Source: Laguncularia racemosa (taxonomy: Eukaryota; Streptophyta; Magnoliopsida; Myrtales; Combretaceae). Taken from it: 64,000 nt of DNA. Of this stretch, positions 30,830 through 42,445 are shown piece by piece. Below the pieces are notes generated by a model. The model was not told where the DNA came from. It worked only from the letters and a program-made list of their open reading frames with translations, and made no database searches. Each line of letters opens with the position of its first letter. The stretch's first letter is position 1. The position numbers and the translations under genes are program-made. Location: NCBI GenBank assembly GCA_037954665.1, contig JBBMOL010000206.1, positions 992,001 through 1,056,000 on the forward strand. Reading direction: 5' to 3'.

Positions 30830-33800
30830 TTATTTTAGTAGAGTTTCCACTATCCTATTACAAAAGTGTGTGCCACGATCACTGATAAAAGCCTTTGGTG
30901 TCCCGAACCTAGCAAAAATATGAGATTTAACAAAATCCACAACTTTAGCATCATTAGTTCGAGTCGCTTTGGCTTCCACCCATTTTGAAACATAATCCAC
31001 AGCAAGAAGGATGTAAACATTGCCGAAGGAAGGAGGAAAAGGACCCATGAAGTCAATACCCCATATATCAAATATTTCACAAGTAAGAATAGGGGTAAGT
31101 GGCATTTGATCTCTACGTCCTAAGTTCCCAATCTTTTGACATCGTTCACAAGACTTACAAAACATAAAAGAGTCACTAAACAATGCAGGCCAAAATAAAC
31201 CACACCCTAATACCTTTTGAGTTGTCCTCTTAGGGCCAAAATGTCCACCACATGCATATGAGTGACAAAATTGCAAGACAGAAGGAATATCGTCTTGAGA
31301 AATACACCTTCTAATGATTTGATCAGCATAATGTTTCCACAAATATGGGTCATCCCATACATAATACTTAGCATCACTTTTAATTTTATCTTTTTGAGCC
31401 CTAGACAAATCACTTGGTAGTGTCTTAGTAACCAAATAATTGACAATATCAGCATACCACGGAATTATCTTTTGAATAGAAAAGAGATACTCATCTGGAA
31501 AATCATCTTGTATTTGTGTGGACCCTTCACTGATAGGAATTCGACTGAGGTGGTCGGCAACTAAGTTTTCTGAGCCTTTCCTATCACGTATCTCTAGATC
31601 GAACTCTTGTAAGAGGAGTATCCATCGAATAAGTCTTGGTTTCGCCTCCTTCTTCGCGAGCAGGTATTTAAGAGCTGCATGATCAGAGTAAACAATTACC
31701 TTAGTACCAAGTAAATATGATATGAATTTTTCTAATGCAAAAACAACAGCCAAGAGTTCTTTTTCCGTTGTGGAATAGTTGCATTGAGCATTATCCAAAG
31801 TTCTGGAAGCATAATAAATGGCATGAGAAGCTCTCCCAACTCTTTGGCCAAGAACTGCTCCAACTGCATAGTTGCTCGCATCACACATGATTTCAAAGGG
31901 AAGGGTCCAGTCGGGTGGTTGGATGATTGGAGCAGAAGTTAACTTGTCCCTCAGTGTGTCAAAAGCGTTCTTGCAGGCCTCATCGAACTCAAATGTCACT
32001 TCTTTTTGTAGCAATCGACATAACGGTTGAGTAATCTTGGAGAATTCCTTGATGAAGCGTCGATAGAATCCTGCACTCACAAGAAAAGACCGAATTTCCC
32101 GTACACTTACAGGGTAAGGTAAAGATTTAATCAGTTCTACCTTAGCTTTATCGACTTCAAGCCCCTTAGAAGATACTATATGGCCTAAAATGAGACTTTG
32201 TTCAACCATAAAGTGACATTTTTCATAATTCAACACTAGATTCTTATCTATACATCTTTGAAGCACTTTTGTAAGGTTAGTCAAACATGAATCAAAAGAA
32301 TTACCATAAACGGTAAAGTCATCCATGAAAACTTCTATAATATTCTCCACATAATCTGAAAATATACTGACCATACATCTTTGGAATGTGGCTGGGGCAT
32401 TGCAGAGCCCAAAAGGCATCCTTCGATACGCAAAAGTACCGAATGGACAAGTGAAAGTGGTCTTCTCTTGATCTTCCGGTGCCACTGGAATTTGATGAAA
32501 ACCTGAATAACCATCAAGACAACAATAGTGAGAATGGCCAGCCAAACGTTCAAGCATCTGATCAAGAAAAGGAAGAGGGAAGTGGTCCTTCCGAGTTGAT
32601 GCGTTTAACTTCCTGTAATCAACACAAACCCTCCATCCATTCTGAACCCGAGTAGGAATTAACTCACCATCGGAGTTTTCAATCACAGTTAAGCCTGTTT
32701 TCTTTGGAACAACTTGGATCGGACTTACCCATTTGCTGTCGGAAATTGGATAGATCATACTTGCATCAAGAAGTTTCAAGATCTCTCTCTTAACTACCTC
32801 CATCATAGGTGGATTCAAACGACGCTGAACTTCTCTTGAAGGTTTGCAATTATCTTGCATCAAAATCTTGTGCATGCAGGTGGAGGGGCTTAGTCCTTTA
32901 ATATCAGCTATGGACCATCCAATGGCTTCTTTGTACTCCCTCAACACCCGAATCAACTTTTCTTCTTCTAAAGTAATTAGCTTGTTGGAGACTATCACAG
33001 CAAGAGTCTCCTTTTCTCCTAAGAAAATATATTTTAGATGTTCGGGTAGGGGTTTTAGTTCTAGCTTCGGTGCCTGCACAATAGAAGGAAGAAGTTTTGT
33101 GTTAGAATGGGGTAAATGAATGTAGGACACATCATTCCTGATAGGTTTTAATGATTCCAACTCCCAAATCTTGTCCTGCAAATCGGAGGATATTACAAAC
33201 TTCTCCTTAAGAGTTGTCAATGCATGAATCGTAAGACTCTTATTAAGTACAACTTTCAACTCATCATCATCTATCAAATCAAATGTAGTCTGTGTTAATG
33301 GGTCAATAACATCAACAACAAAAACGGGTGAGATGTCACTAGGATATTTCATGGCATCATAAATGTTAAATTTAATCACTTCACCATCAAATTCCATAGT
33401 GAGGTTACCATCATGTACATCGATTTTTGTTCTAGATGTCTTAAGAAATGGTCTCCCTAATAATATCATCGATGAATTACGAGAATCATCATTTTCCATG
33501 TCAAGCACGTAAAAATCTGCGGGGAAAACCAAACCATTAACTTGTACTAAAACATCTTCTAGAACTCCCTTAGGATAAACATTGGACCTATCAGCCAGTT
33601 GGACAATAACGCCTGTTTCCTTTAGGGGTCCAACATTTAAACAATGATAAACAGACAAAGGCATAACATTGATTGAAGCGCCTAAATCACACATAGCTTT
33701 AGTGATTCCAAGGTTACCTATTTTGCAAGGAATAGTAAACATACCTGGATCCTTACATTTAGGAGGAAGCTTCTTTTGAAGAATAGCTGAAACATTCTCA

Positions 33801-34258
33801 CCTACACTAATCTTTTCATTACCTTTCAGCTTTCTTTTGTCAGTGCACAATTCGTTTAGAAATTTAGCATAATGAGGTACTTGCTTAATAGCATCCAGCA
33901 AGGGAATGTTTACCTCAACTTTGCGAAAAGTGTCAAGAATCTCTTTTTCTTCAGCTTCATTCTTGGATTTTGCTAGTCTGGAAGGGAAAGGAGGTGCTGT
34001 TGTCATGACCTTTGGTGGTTCAATGAGGGGTCCTTTGATCTGATTGTTCTGCTGGCTTGGAGTTGGAGTTTCTTTCTCAGTCTCTACCTCAGGATTAGTT
34101 CGGTGATCCTCCTCATTTGATCCCTGCAATTTCGTTCCACTTCTCAAGGTAATTGCATTAGCACTTTGCTTTGGATTTGTGACGGTTTGAGAAGGTAACT
34201 TACCTTGAGTTTCCAACTTATTTAGAGAAGAAGCAAGTTGACTTACCTGATTTTCCAA
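30830..34258 (-). CDS. pol: Gag end, protease, RT, RNase H and first part of integrase of A2
   Basis: A 1142-codon open frame. Gag-protease linker to about residue 150 (ANAITLRSGTKL near 33-45); aspartic protease with CDLGASINVMP at 190-200 and LLGRPFLKT near 266; RT with WRVCVDYRKLN about 542, CLDGYSGFHQIP about 580 and the catalytic FMDDFTVYG at 644-652; RNase H with MCDASNYAVGAVLG near 791 and TTEKELLAVVFALE near 830; integrase HHCC finger (FCHSYACGGHFG, CERCQKIG) at 997-1045; core with GIDFMGPFPP about 1067 and FISDRGTHFCN about 1125. The ATG is only the ORF limit: it lies inside gag, just past an in-frame stop at 34261. The ORF stops near residue 1142, before the third catalytic residue. 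It makes cDNA and integrates it in intact relatives; here integrase is cut. Confidence 0.9.
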   Translation of the reverse strand: MENQVSQLASSLNKLETQGKLPSQTVTNPKQSANAITLRSGTKLQGSNEEDHRTNPEVETEKETPTPSQQNNQIKGPLIEPPKVMTTAPPFPSRLAKSKNEAEEKEILDTFRKVEVNIPLLDAIKQVPHYAKFLNELCTDKRKLKGNEKISVGENVSAILQKKLPPKCKDPGMFTIPCKIGNLGITKAMCDLGASINVMPLSVYHCLNVGPLKETGVIVQLADRSNVYPKGVLEDVLVQVNGLVFPADFYVLDMENDDSRNSSMILLGRPFLKTSRTKIDVHDGNLTMEFDGEVIKFNIYDAMKYPSDISPVFVVDVIDPLTQTTFDLIDDDELKVVLNKSLTIHALTTLKEKFVISSDLQDKIWELESLKPIRNDVSYIHLPHSNTKLLPSIVQAPKLELKPLPEHLKYIFLGEKETLAVIVSNKLITLEEEKLIRVLREYKEAIGWSIADIKGLSPSTCMHKILMQDNCKPSREVQRRLNPPMMEVVKREILKLLDASMIYPISDSKWVSPIQVVPKKTGLTVIENSDGELIPTRVQNGWRVCVDYRKLNASTRKDHFPLPFLDQMLERLAGHSHYCCLDGYSGFHQIPVAPEDQEKTTFTCPFGTFAYRRMPFGLCNAPATFQRCMVSIFSDYVENIIEVFMDDFTVYGNSFDSCLTNLTKVLQRCIDKNLVLNYEKCHFMVEQSLILGHIVSSKGLEVDKAKVELIKSLPYPVSVREIRSFLVSAGFYRRFIKEFSKITQPLCRLLQKEVTFEFDEACKNAFDTLRDKLTSAPIIQPPDWTLPFEIMCDASNYAVGAVLGQRVGRASHAIYYASRTLDNAQCNYSTTEKELLAVVFALEKFISYLLGTKVIVYSDHAALKYLLAKKEAKPRLIRWILLLQEFDLEIRDRKGSENLVADHLSRIPISEGSTQIQDDFPDEYLFSIQKIIPWYADIVNYLVTKTLPSDLSRAQKDKIKSDAKYYVWDDPYLWKHYADQIIRRCISQDDIPSVLQFCHSYACGGHFGPKRTTQKVLGCGLFWPALFSDSFMFCKSCERCQKIGNLGRRDQMPLTPILTCEIFDIWGIDFMGPFPPSFGNVYILLAVDYVSKWVEAKATRTNDAKVVDFVKSHIFARFGTPKAFISDRGTHFCNRIVETLLK

Positions 34259-35491
34259 GTTGTGGATGCTCTACTTTGTCTCATCCTGAAATTGTTTTGT
34301 ATTAACGGCAAGTGATTTAACAATTTCCTCAAGGGACATACCTGAAGTGGAAGGAGCCTGTGATACTTGGTTTGATGGCTTGGGTTGGAATTGTTGGAAG
34401 TTTTGTGGTTTATTGCCATATCTGAAGTTAGGGTGATCCCTCCATCCGGGATTGTAAGTGTTTGAATAGGGATCATATTTCCTTTGTGGCTATCCTGGGA
34501 ATCCGCCTACAGCATTGGCGTGTTCATGGTTGTCATCTTGCAATGTGGGACACATGTCGGTCGGATGACTAGGAGCAGCACAAATTCCACAAGCTTTCAC
34601 CTGTTAGGTATTTCCAAGAGCTAGCTGCTGCACAAGGGAGGTAAGATTAGAAATTTGATGTTCAAGATTAGACACATTTACCTCATTTACCTTCCTTGAA
34701 GATGCATCATGCCTATACCCAAATTGTTGCGAATTGGCAGCCATAATGGAGATCAATTCCCTAGCTTGACCAGGAGTTTTGTTTACTATGGCACCTCCAC
34801 TTGCAGCATCCATCATTTTCCTCTCCATCGGAAGTAGGCCTTCGTAGAGATATTGGATGAGGAGTTGTTCGGATATCCCATGTTGTGGGCAGCTTGCACA
34901 CAGTTGCTTGAACCTTTCCCAATACTCATGAAGAGTCTCGGTGTCCCTTTGTTTTATACCGTAAATTTCACTTCTTATACCAGCGGCTCTGGATGCGGGG
35001 AAGAATTTGTCCAAGAAGAGTCTCACCATATCAGTCCATGTGGTTATAGAACCTGGAGGCAAATAAAACAACCAATCCTTAGCTTTAGTACTTAAAGAAA
35101 ATGGAAAAGCGCGTAGCTTGATTTGATCATCGGTTATTCCTTGCGGCCTCATACTAGAACACACTATATGGAACTCTTTCAAATGCTTATGAGGATCTTC
35201 ATTCTCAAGACCATGAAATGTAGGTAGCAGATGTATCAACCCAGATTTCAATTCGAATTCCACGGCTAGTTCGGGGTAGTGAATACAAAGTGGTTGTTGA
35301 TTCACATCCGGTGCAGCCAACTCCCTTAAGGTTCTCTCGAGATTTGCCATGTCGTCCTCTTTTTCAGAATCAGACAAGTCCGATACTAAGTTCGGTCTAG
35401 TGGATGATCTAGCTTCTTGTCGTAGTCTCTTTAGAGTCTTCTCAATCTCCGGATTATAAATTAGTTCACCCGTCTGAGAAGAACGAGTCAT
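34259..35491 (-). pseudogene. gag: Gag of A2
   Basis: From an ATG near 35491 (MTRSSQTGELIYNPEIEKTL) the frame is open to 34604 and contains the gag domain (KAKDWLFYLPPGSITTWTDM, TETLHEYWERFKQLCASCPQ, AASGGAIVNKTPGQARELIS). It then passes three stops near 34604, 34492 and 34261 before joining the long pol ORF in the same frame. CGICAAPSH and the CPT that follows, near 34570, are a knuckle-like Cys-His cluster. The reported longer ORF upstream to 35587 runs through the PBS and LTR and is not a real start. Confidence 0.9.
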
Positions 35492-35519
35492 ACAAGAATA
35501 GAAATAAATTTGACACCAA

Positions 35520-35537
35520 TCCCCGGCAACGGCGCCA
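35520..35537 (-). other. Asp-tRNA type primer-binding site of A2
   Basis: TCCCCGGCAACGGCGCCA is an exact 18-base complement of the site TGGCGCCGTTGCCGGGGA used by Athila/Tat elements, five bases from the LTR at 35543. Confidence 0.95.
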
Positions 35538-35981
35538 AAATTTGATGGGTGTCGAATCCAACAAAAATAAAACCTACTCCTAGACAATTATATGATTTGC
35601 ATATAGTGGTGAGTAGGGTCGAATCCACAGAGATTGGTTAAACTTATTTCTATTCAAGGAGAATCAAAGGAAAAGGAAAATGGGGGGGTTTGGTTTGTGA
35701 ATCGAATAAAGTTAAAACAAGATAAGAAAGTTGTATATTGATAAAAAGCCTAGCCAAAGGAATCAAGATGGTTTAATTCTAGGAATTGATCATCGATGCA
35801 AATGTTTTCTATTCTTAGTTCTAGATAAATTGGTTATGGTTATTAACAAGCTCTAACAACCTATCTCTCCTTACTTCCTCGATAACCTCAGACAAGCGCT
35901 TTGAATTATTTCTCTTATTGATTAAACAACCCTTAGACAAGCGCTTAGGATTTAATCTATCGATAGCATTATGATCTAGAG

Positions 35982-36881
35982 TGATGTGCCTAAAGGGGGG
36001 TCAAGCACAATCAACTAAAAGGGATGAATTGTCAATGATCATCCACGCCACAAACAAAGGAAAATACCTCAATATTCCAAATAAAATTCCGAAATTGTGA
36101 TGAATTACAATATATCAAATGACGATTGCTAGAAGGGAAAACGAAATGGTATTCAAATTCAATTCAAAGGTGTTTTCAAATTTCGAAATTAGAACCCTAA
36201 TTTCATAAGAACAAAAGTACATAAAATAACTAAATCCTCACCAGATATGACTCACTAGTTTGGAATTAGGATCAACTTGTAATTTGTTGATATAACACAC
36301 AACAAATCCAAGCCAACTCGCCACAATTTCACTAAGGAAATTGATAAGAGCAAATGCTTGAACGAGTCACTCTCTCTCACGGCAAAGGGGGTGTATTTTC
36401 TCAAATGTTCAAAAGCTCCCTAAAAAACCTAATTTGCAAGTATTTATACTTGCACCCTTTAGGGTTAAAATGATAAGAAAATCACAACTATGCCACTATA
36501 AGGTGGCCGGTCCTAAAGGCAAAATTACAACCAAATAAAATGTCCCAAAAGCTTACAAAATAAATGGTTCAAACATAAATTACAAATACAGAAAATAATC
36601 TTCAGCAAGCTAGCTTCAAAATGGAATTCGTCAGCTCAACTCATCGCCGGTTCAGGTCGGTCCATAGATAACCACAAGCTGAGTCTAAGTGAGTTTGTCC
36701 ATCGCCTTGTGAAGCCAAATAAGCATACCTGTTGGAATATACAGTTCATGAATAAGATAAAAGAGGTTAGATAATAATTTATTTCGAGGTTGATCTGCTC
36801 GAAATGGGCCCTCATCGCCAAGATTCGAAATCCATCAATTTTTGTCCTAATGATAAGTCTTGTCGGATTTTGATTCCATCA
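35982..36881 (-). repeat. 3' LTR of D
   Basis: Starts TGATGTGCCTAAAGG and ends GATTCCATCA on the + strand. TATA palindrome at 36436-36453. One C of the usual GATTCCCATCA end is missing, which shifts the ORF frame. Confidence 0.95.
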
Positions 36882-37585
36882 TATCCTTGGACCTCAAAAG
36901 GATTTGACCTCAAATCTTGTAGTTCAAATGCAGCAGAGACTCTGTTTCCCAAAAGTAATCCATCTGAAGGAGTATCTCTACAGAATCCCAATATTTGAAA
37001 TACTATAGTAGATGATTGTTTTCTTTCCTCCATCTCTAGGATGTATCTCTCCTGTAACAAAAACAAGGACTCATTATCGACTGATGTTTCCTCTATCTCA
37101 ACACTTTCCAACGAGTTTGTTTCCTTCGACTCATCCCTGTGATGCTGATCCCTAGAGTCTTCTAACAATTGGTCCAACTGATCATTTCCTTCAGTAACCT
37201 CTGAAGGTTGGCACAGTGGTGTTTGACATCTTTCATCTGTGGAACCCTTATCTTCAAGTGAAGGAATTTGTAGCTCTGCACACTCTGAGCCTCTAGGTGG
37301 TCTAAATTCCATTTCTAGGAATGGTTTAAGTCCAAAATTACCAACTCTATCTTCTCTAAGAGCATGATAATCTCCCTTTGCTCTAGGTGGCTCCTGAAGG
37401 TGTACCACTGGTGGTGGTGGCAATGTCATCCTATCAATCCTTGTTGCTAATGTAGTAACAAGTTTTCTAAGGTCCCGAAGTTGTTCATCTAAGGTCCTCC
37501 CACCTGCAACATTAGAACCCTGACCTCCACCAATTCGACTATATGCTACATCACTCATTCCTCCATTCACACTATTAATAGACAT
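36812..37585 (-). CDS. Gag-like ORF of D, C-terminus shifted
   Basis: Open for 257 codons from MSINSVNGGMSDVAYSRIGG. It matches the C protein through RTLDEQLRDLRKLVTTLATR, LPPPPVVHLQEPP and ERYILEMEERKQSSTIVF to DLRSNPFEVQG. A one-base loss at the LTR boundary then changes the frame, so the basic tail of C is replaced by a short unrelated end; the tail itself is still readable in the other frame (36636-36821). Role as for C; unknown function. Confidence 0.75.
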   Translation of the reverse strand: MSINSVNGGMSDVAYSRIGGGQGSNVAGGRTLDEQLRDLRKLVTTLATRIDRMTLPPPPVVHLQEPPRAKGDYHALREDRVGNFGLKPFLEMEFRPPRGSECAELQIPSLEDKGSTDERCQTPLCQPSEVTEGNDQLDQLLEDSRDQHHRDESKETNSLESVEIEETSVDNESLFLLQERYILEMEERKQSSTIVFQILGFCRDTPSDGLLLGNRVSAAFELQDLRSNPFEVQGYDGIKIRQDLSLGQKLMDFESWR

Positions 37586-38862
37586 TTTTGTGGATGCAAT
37601 CTATTTGATGTACCAATGTAATGTCTAGTAATTGTAGCACACTTAATTCACAAAACAAATTCACGCCAAAACCAACTCACTCCGCCACTTGCACACTACA
37701 CACACAACACACTAAATTCACGCAACAATAATATGTTGCAACCCTTCACTTCCACGGTAGCAACAAACAAAAACTAACTAAGATGCTCCTTTAAATGGCA
37801 ACAACAACAAGAAACAGCAACAACAACTAAACACTCCCACTTCCACCGTAATTACACACATACACGGCAACACATTCAAATTTGACACTCCTTAATGCAC
37901 CTTTGCCACAAATGGTAAGAATCAATTTCAAATTCAAATGAAATATAATCAATACCACTCTTTAACTACTTGAAGTAAATGGATGTGTTTCAATTCAAAT
38001 TGTTTCCTCTTCTTCCACGAAAATTCAAATCTGGAAATTATGCACTTCCACTTCCAATTTGCACACACAACACCATATACACTCCTACACACTCACGGTG
38101 CACTTTATCCACTTCAACACAATTTTTCAACCGAAATTAACATAAGAAAGGCAGCATTTAAATTTGAAAATCAATCCTCTTCACTAATTGCAACTCCTCC
38201 ACATTTGGTAAGATGCAAATTTTCAAATTCAAACAAGCACAATTAACTCCTTCACTCTTAATGCTTGTTTTGAAATCAAATAACTTCCTTTCTTACACAC
38301 TAATCAAATCTGAAAATTGCACATATCCTTCCACAATTCCGAATTCAACAATGCAAAATAAACACAATTTTCTTCCTACACAATTGCACTTCTAACTTGC
38401 ACTAACTTTCCTCCTCCTTCACGGTGAAGTCAAGAACAAAAGTTACAACAAGACATCCACTTCTACAACAACAAGTTTCAACTTCCCAAGTAAGATAATC
38501 ACGCCACTTAGTACCAATACAAACAATTCAATTAATCCTCAATTTCAACAAGGATCAATCACGTAAACATCAAGGTAACAACAACAAAAAAATACATTCA
38601 CTTGATCCGAATTTCCACTCCCTTGCAATTCGGTTCACAAAGGTAATATCAAAAACTTTCAATTCCCAAAACTTCAATCAACAAAACCCTTATCATATAC
38701 CTTCAATTAACTCACGGCATGATGAAATTAAAACAATCAATTTCCGAAAACTCAATTGCAACAATCTCTCTTCTTAAACCTTAAGCAACTCACGGCAAGA
38801 TGAAGATAACAAAATTAACTTTCAAAATCCCAATTGCAACAATCCCTCCTCTTAAACCTGTA
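37586..38862 (-). other. Leader of D
   Basis: Non-coding, the reverse counterpart of the C leader, with CACGG motifs and repeat units near the PBS. Plus-strand frames at 37983-38395 are by-products shared with the reverse of C. Confidence 0.7.
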
Positions 38863-38874
38863 GCTCTGATACCA
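38863..38874 (-). other. Primer-binding site of D
   Basis: GCTCTGATACCA, complement of TGGTATCAGAGC, five bases from the right LTR. Confidence 0.95.
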
Positions 38875-38879
38875 AAAGA

Positions 38880-39781
38880 TGATGTGCCTAAAGGGGGGTC
38901 AAGCACAATCAACTAAAAGGGATGAATTGTCAATGATCATCCATGCCACAAACAAAGGAAAATACCTCAATATTCCAAATGAAATTCCGAAATTGTGATG
39001 AATTACAATATATCAAATGACGATTGCTAGAAGGGAAAACGAAATGGTATTCAAATTCAATTCAAAGGTGTTTTCAAATTTCGAAATTAGAACCCTAATT
39101 TCATAAGAACAAAAGTACATAAAATAACTAAATCCTCACCAGATATGACTCACTAGTTTGGAATTAGGATCAACTTGTAATTTGTTGATATAACACACAA
39201 CAAATCCAAGCCAACTCGCCACAATTTCACTAAGGAAATTGATAAGAGCAAATGCTTGAAAGAGTCACTCTCTCTCACGGCAAAGGGGGTGTATTTTCTC
39301 AAATGTTCAAAAGCTCCCTAAAAAACCTAATTTGCAAGTATTTATACTTGCACCCTTTAGGGTTAAAATGACAAGAAAATCACGACTATGCCACTATAAG
39401 GTGGCCGGTCCTAAAGGCAAAATTAAAACCAAATAAAATGTCCCAAAAGCTTACAAAATAAATGGTTCAAACATAAATTACAAATACAGAAAATAATCTT
39501 CAGCTAGCTAGCTTCATAATGGAATTCGTCGGCTCAACTCATCGCCGGTTCAGGTCGGTCCATAGATAACCCACAAGCTGAGTCTTAGTGAGTTTGTCCA
39601 TCGCCTTGTGAAGCCAAATAAGCATACCTGTTGGAATATACAATTCATGAATAAGATAAAAGAGGTTAGATAATAATTTATTCCGAGGTTGATCTGCTCG
39701 AAATGGGCCCTCATCGCCAAGATTCGAAATCCATCAATTTTTGTCCTAATGATAGGTCTTGTTGGATTTTGATTCCCATCA
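38880..39781 (-). repeat. 5' LTR of D
   Basis: Starts TGATGTGCCTAAAGG and ends GATTCCCATCA. TATA palindrome at 39334-39351. Confidence 0.95.
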
Positions 39782-40977
39782 TAGAGAGACCACCAATTCA
39801 TGCCAGTAGATTATAAGATAACCTATTTAAACATGATCACACACCTCCATAACATGAATTCGATCATCTCTTTTATAACCAAACATGTTATTGCGTCACT
39901 AAGACTAGAACAATCAAACAATTACGGATTTGACGTGCTAGTTGACAATATATTAACTTGCTAATTGAGTAGAAGAGCTCTATTCATACCAATCAACAAA
40001 GATAATAATGACAAAACGATCAGAAGATATATGAATACCCGAAAGCAAAGAATAGAATAAATACAAGTCAATTAGACCTCACAATTCGTGGAGAATTAAA
40101 CATCTACGACCCTTTGGCTAGAAAAGTAGCTTAGCTACACATGTTCATCAATAAAACGAAAATAAAAGATAGAAACATAATGAACCCGGTTGCTTGCTCT
40201 GCCTCCAAGATGATCCAAGGTTCTTCAAGATCCAAAGATTCAAAGTTGTCCTAACCCTCTAGGGTTGGTTCTATTTATATTGTTAGATGGATAGCATGTG
40301 ATCTTTTGCTAGCAAGATATGAAAATATCTTTCCTTTTCCAAGTAGATTTCGAGAAGTGAAGATTCGTCTGCTTGGCACGCCCCAACATACGGCCGTGGA
40401 TCAAGCCGTACCATCCTCTGTGCATATTCTTCAAGTCTTCATCCGCGCCCAGTGTGAACCACGGTTAGACACACGGCAAGATTTCAAGCCGTGCCTTCAT
40501 CTGTGCATAATCTTCAAGTCTTCATCCGTGTCCAGTGTGTACCACGGTTACACCCATGGCTAGATTTCAAGCCGTGCCTTCATCTGGTTGATGTTCCACA
40601 CTTTCTTCTCCTTGGTCCTGGCTTCTACTACGGCTTCAAGCATGGTTTCTCCCATGGCTTGCACCACGGCCGTGCCTTAAGCCGTGTCTCTCTCTGTTGA
40701 AAGTCCTCATTTTCGCCTTCTTGTCCAGTGTGTAACACGGTTTGAACCTTGGCCGTGCCTCAAACCGTGCTTCCTCCAGTGGTGTAATTCCTTGTCTTGA
40801 TCCAAGTTGTAGATGACTTCTCTAAAATACTTGAATTAGCATCCTTAACTCCATTTAACCTGATTTATCACGATGATAGAATTAAAGTACCATTTCCTTA
40901 TGATTTCTATAAAATCAATAATAATTTAACACAATTTATACTATAAAGATTGAGTATGAAATGGCTCTATCAGATTT

Positions 40978-41170
40978 TCTTCATTTCTTCATGTTTTTCA
41001 ACTCCTAATGCACTCTTTTCTTGTCTGAGTCCGTTGATTCCCAAAATATCAAAATACAAGCACTTCAGTATCTTTATCTTGGTGATTTGTTTTCAAATTG
41101 AACAATAACAACCTCCAAATCACAAGATAAACCATGAGATAATATGCTGTTATTAGATTCTAATTGTCAA
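40978..41170 (-). repeat. Rest of the A1 5' LTR, beyond A2
   Basis: The sequence after the A2 TSD continues the interrupted LTR of A1. Its outer end is not certain: an LTR-like end in TTGTCA near 41170 fits, but there is no second A1 LTR to confirm it, and leader sequence of F starts about here. Confidence 0.45.
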
Positions 41171-42103
41171 AGTGAAATTATAGTAGTTGATTGTGATTTT
41201 TGTTGCGTTATATTTATTGATTGTTGAAGTGGAAGTGGAGATCTTGTTGTAGCCCTTTTGTTCTTGAAATTGCTGTGAAGAGAAAGGGAATTAGGAGGTG
41301 TGTTTTCCTTATACTTGTTTCAGAATTGGAGGTACACTCCTTAAAGCAAAAAAGAAGTGAATTCTTGTTGGTGATTTCGGAAATTGAGATTGTCATTTGC
41401 ATTTCCAGATTTGCCTTGCATGGAGAATAGGAAATTATTTGAAATTCAAACACATTCATTAAGTTTGAAGAAAGTTATTGTGTAGTATTGATTGGATGTT
41501 ATTTGAATTTTGAATTACTTCTTACCATTTGTGGAGAAGTTTCATTAAAAGTAGCATATGAACTTGTTATGCCGTGATTGTGTGGTGAAGTGAGTGTCTT
41601 GTAGATTGTAGAAGGTTGCTGCACATGAAGTGTAAGTGTAGGTTGTGTTTGAAGCTTGCACCGTGATTGAGGTGTGTGTGTGTGGCAAAGTGAGTTTGTG
41701 TTGTGAAGGGTGTTGTAACGTGTTGTGTTGTGTGTGTTGTGGTGAAGGGTCTTGCACATGGAGTGGAAGTGTGTATATGTGCCATGAGTGAAAGGGAGTT
41801 ATAGTGGTTAAAATTTGAATTTCAAAAGCAAGCATTAAAGTGTGGGAGTTATTATGTATTGATGCTTGAACACTTTACTTAGTTGAATTCATTAACTTTC
41901 TATTTAGAGAAGTGTTTAATTGTTACTTCTACTTGCCGTTGCCATAATTGAAGTGTGGAAGTGTGTGAAGTTAAGTGGAGTTTTGTGTTTATTTTGGTAG
42001 GTTATTTGGTTGTTGTATGGCGGTTGAAGTGTGGTTGTAGTGAAAAGAGTGTACTATATTACTTTGAATTATCTTGGTAATTCGACAAATCAATTCCACA
42101 ACT
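41171..42103 (+). other. Leader of F
   Basis: Non-coding and GT-rich (especially 41560-41790), matching the leaders of C and E2 in order. Reverse open frames here are by-products. Confidence 0.6.
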
Positions 42104-42445
42104 ATGTCAAATGATAGTGTGAATGGGGGAATTGACAATGAGGCCAATAGCCAAGTTGGTCATGGATAGGGTTATCATACTACAGGTGGAAGAACTTTCG
42201 AGGAACAGCTTCAGGACCTCACCACCATTTTTGCTACATTAGCAAAAAGAATAGATAGGATGACAATGCAACAACTACTAGTGGCGAATCCTCAAGCACC
42301 ACCAACTAGAGTAGTTCCTCAAAACATTTACAAGGAGGGAGCAGTAGGAGGAAATATGGGAAGGAGATCATAATGCTCTTAGGGAGGAGAGAGATGATAA
42401 TTTTAGGGCTAATCCATACCTGAACAGGGATTTTAGGCTGTCTAA
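42104..42445 (+). pseudogene. Gag N-terminus of F
   Basis: From ATG 42104 the frame reads MSNDSVNGGIDNEANSQVG and GGRTFEEQLQDLTTIFATL, clearly the start of the C/D/E2 ORF. Stops and a frame change occur near 42166 and 42372. It reaches RDFRL and is then interrupted by E2; it resumes at 46513. Confidence 0.8.

Larger units (their letters stand above)
35982..39781 (-). mobile_element. D: non-autonomous TP-family element in A2
   Basis: Reverse-oriented sister of C: LTRs at 35982-36881 (900 bp) and 38880-39781 (902 bp), perfect TSD TAGAG (35977-35981 and 39782-39786), PBS, leader and one gag-like ORF. The uninterrupted A2 left LTR confirms the empty site. LTRs differ at about fifteen places by eye. 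It is the innermost layer of the stack. Confidence 0.95.
27141..40972 (-). mobile_element. A2: nearly intact Athila-type element containing D
   Basis: Both LTRs are 1625 bp once D and its TSD are removed from the right one. A perfect TSD GATTT flanks the element (27136-27140 and 40973-40977). Order on the minus strand: 5' LTR, Asp-tRNA PBS, gag, protease, RT, RNase H, integrase, hairpin, 3' non-coding region, polypurine tract, 3' LTR. Only about five in-frame stops are seen in gag-pol. No env-like ORF follows pol. A2 is inserted in the 5' LTR of A1. Confidence 0.95.
35543..40972 (-). repeat. 5' LTR of A2, split by D
   Basis: Begins TGATGGGTGTCGAATCC and ends GGCTCTATCA; 5430 bp with D, 1625 bp without D and its TSD. 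D sits 439 bases in. Differences from the left LTR are scattered substitutions, many in CG or CA/TG contexts. Confidence 0.95.
14008..41170 (-). mobile_element. A1: Athila-type element, interrupted by C and A2
   Basis: On the minus strand A1 shows, from right to left, a 5' LTR (25650-27135 plus 40978 to about 41170), an Asp-tRNA type PBS, gag, protease, RT-RNase H, integrase, an env-like gene and a long 3' region. The 3' LTR is missing at the left junction near 14008. C is inserted in pol and A2 in the 5' LTR, so A1 is older than both. Athila is assigned from the gag and pol sequence, the PBS type and the extra ORF after pol. The right limit is approximate, because the family leader of F begins somewhere in 41150-41220. 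Confidence 0.8.
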
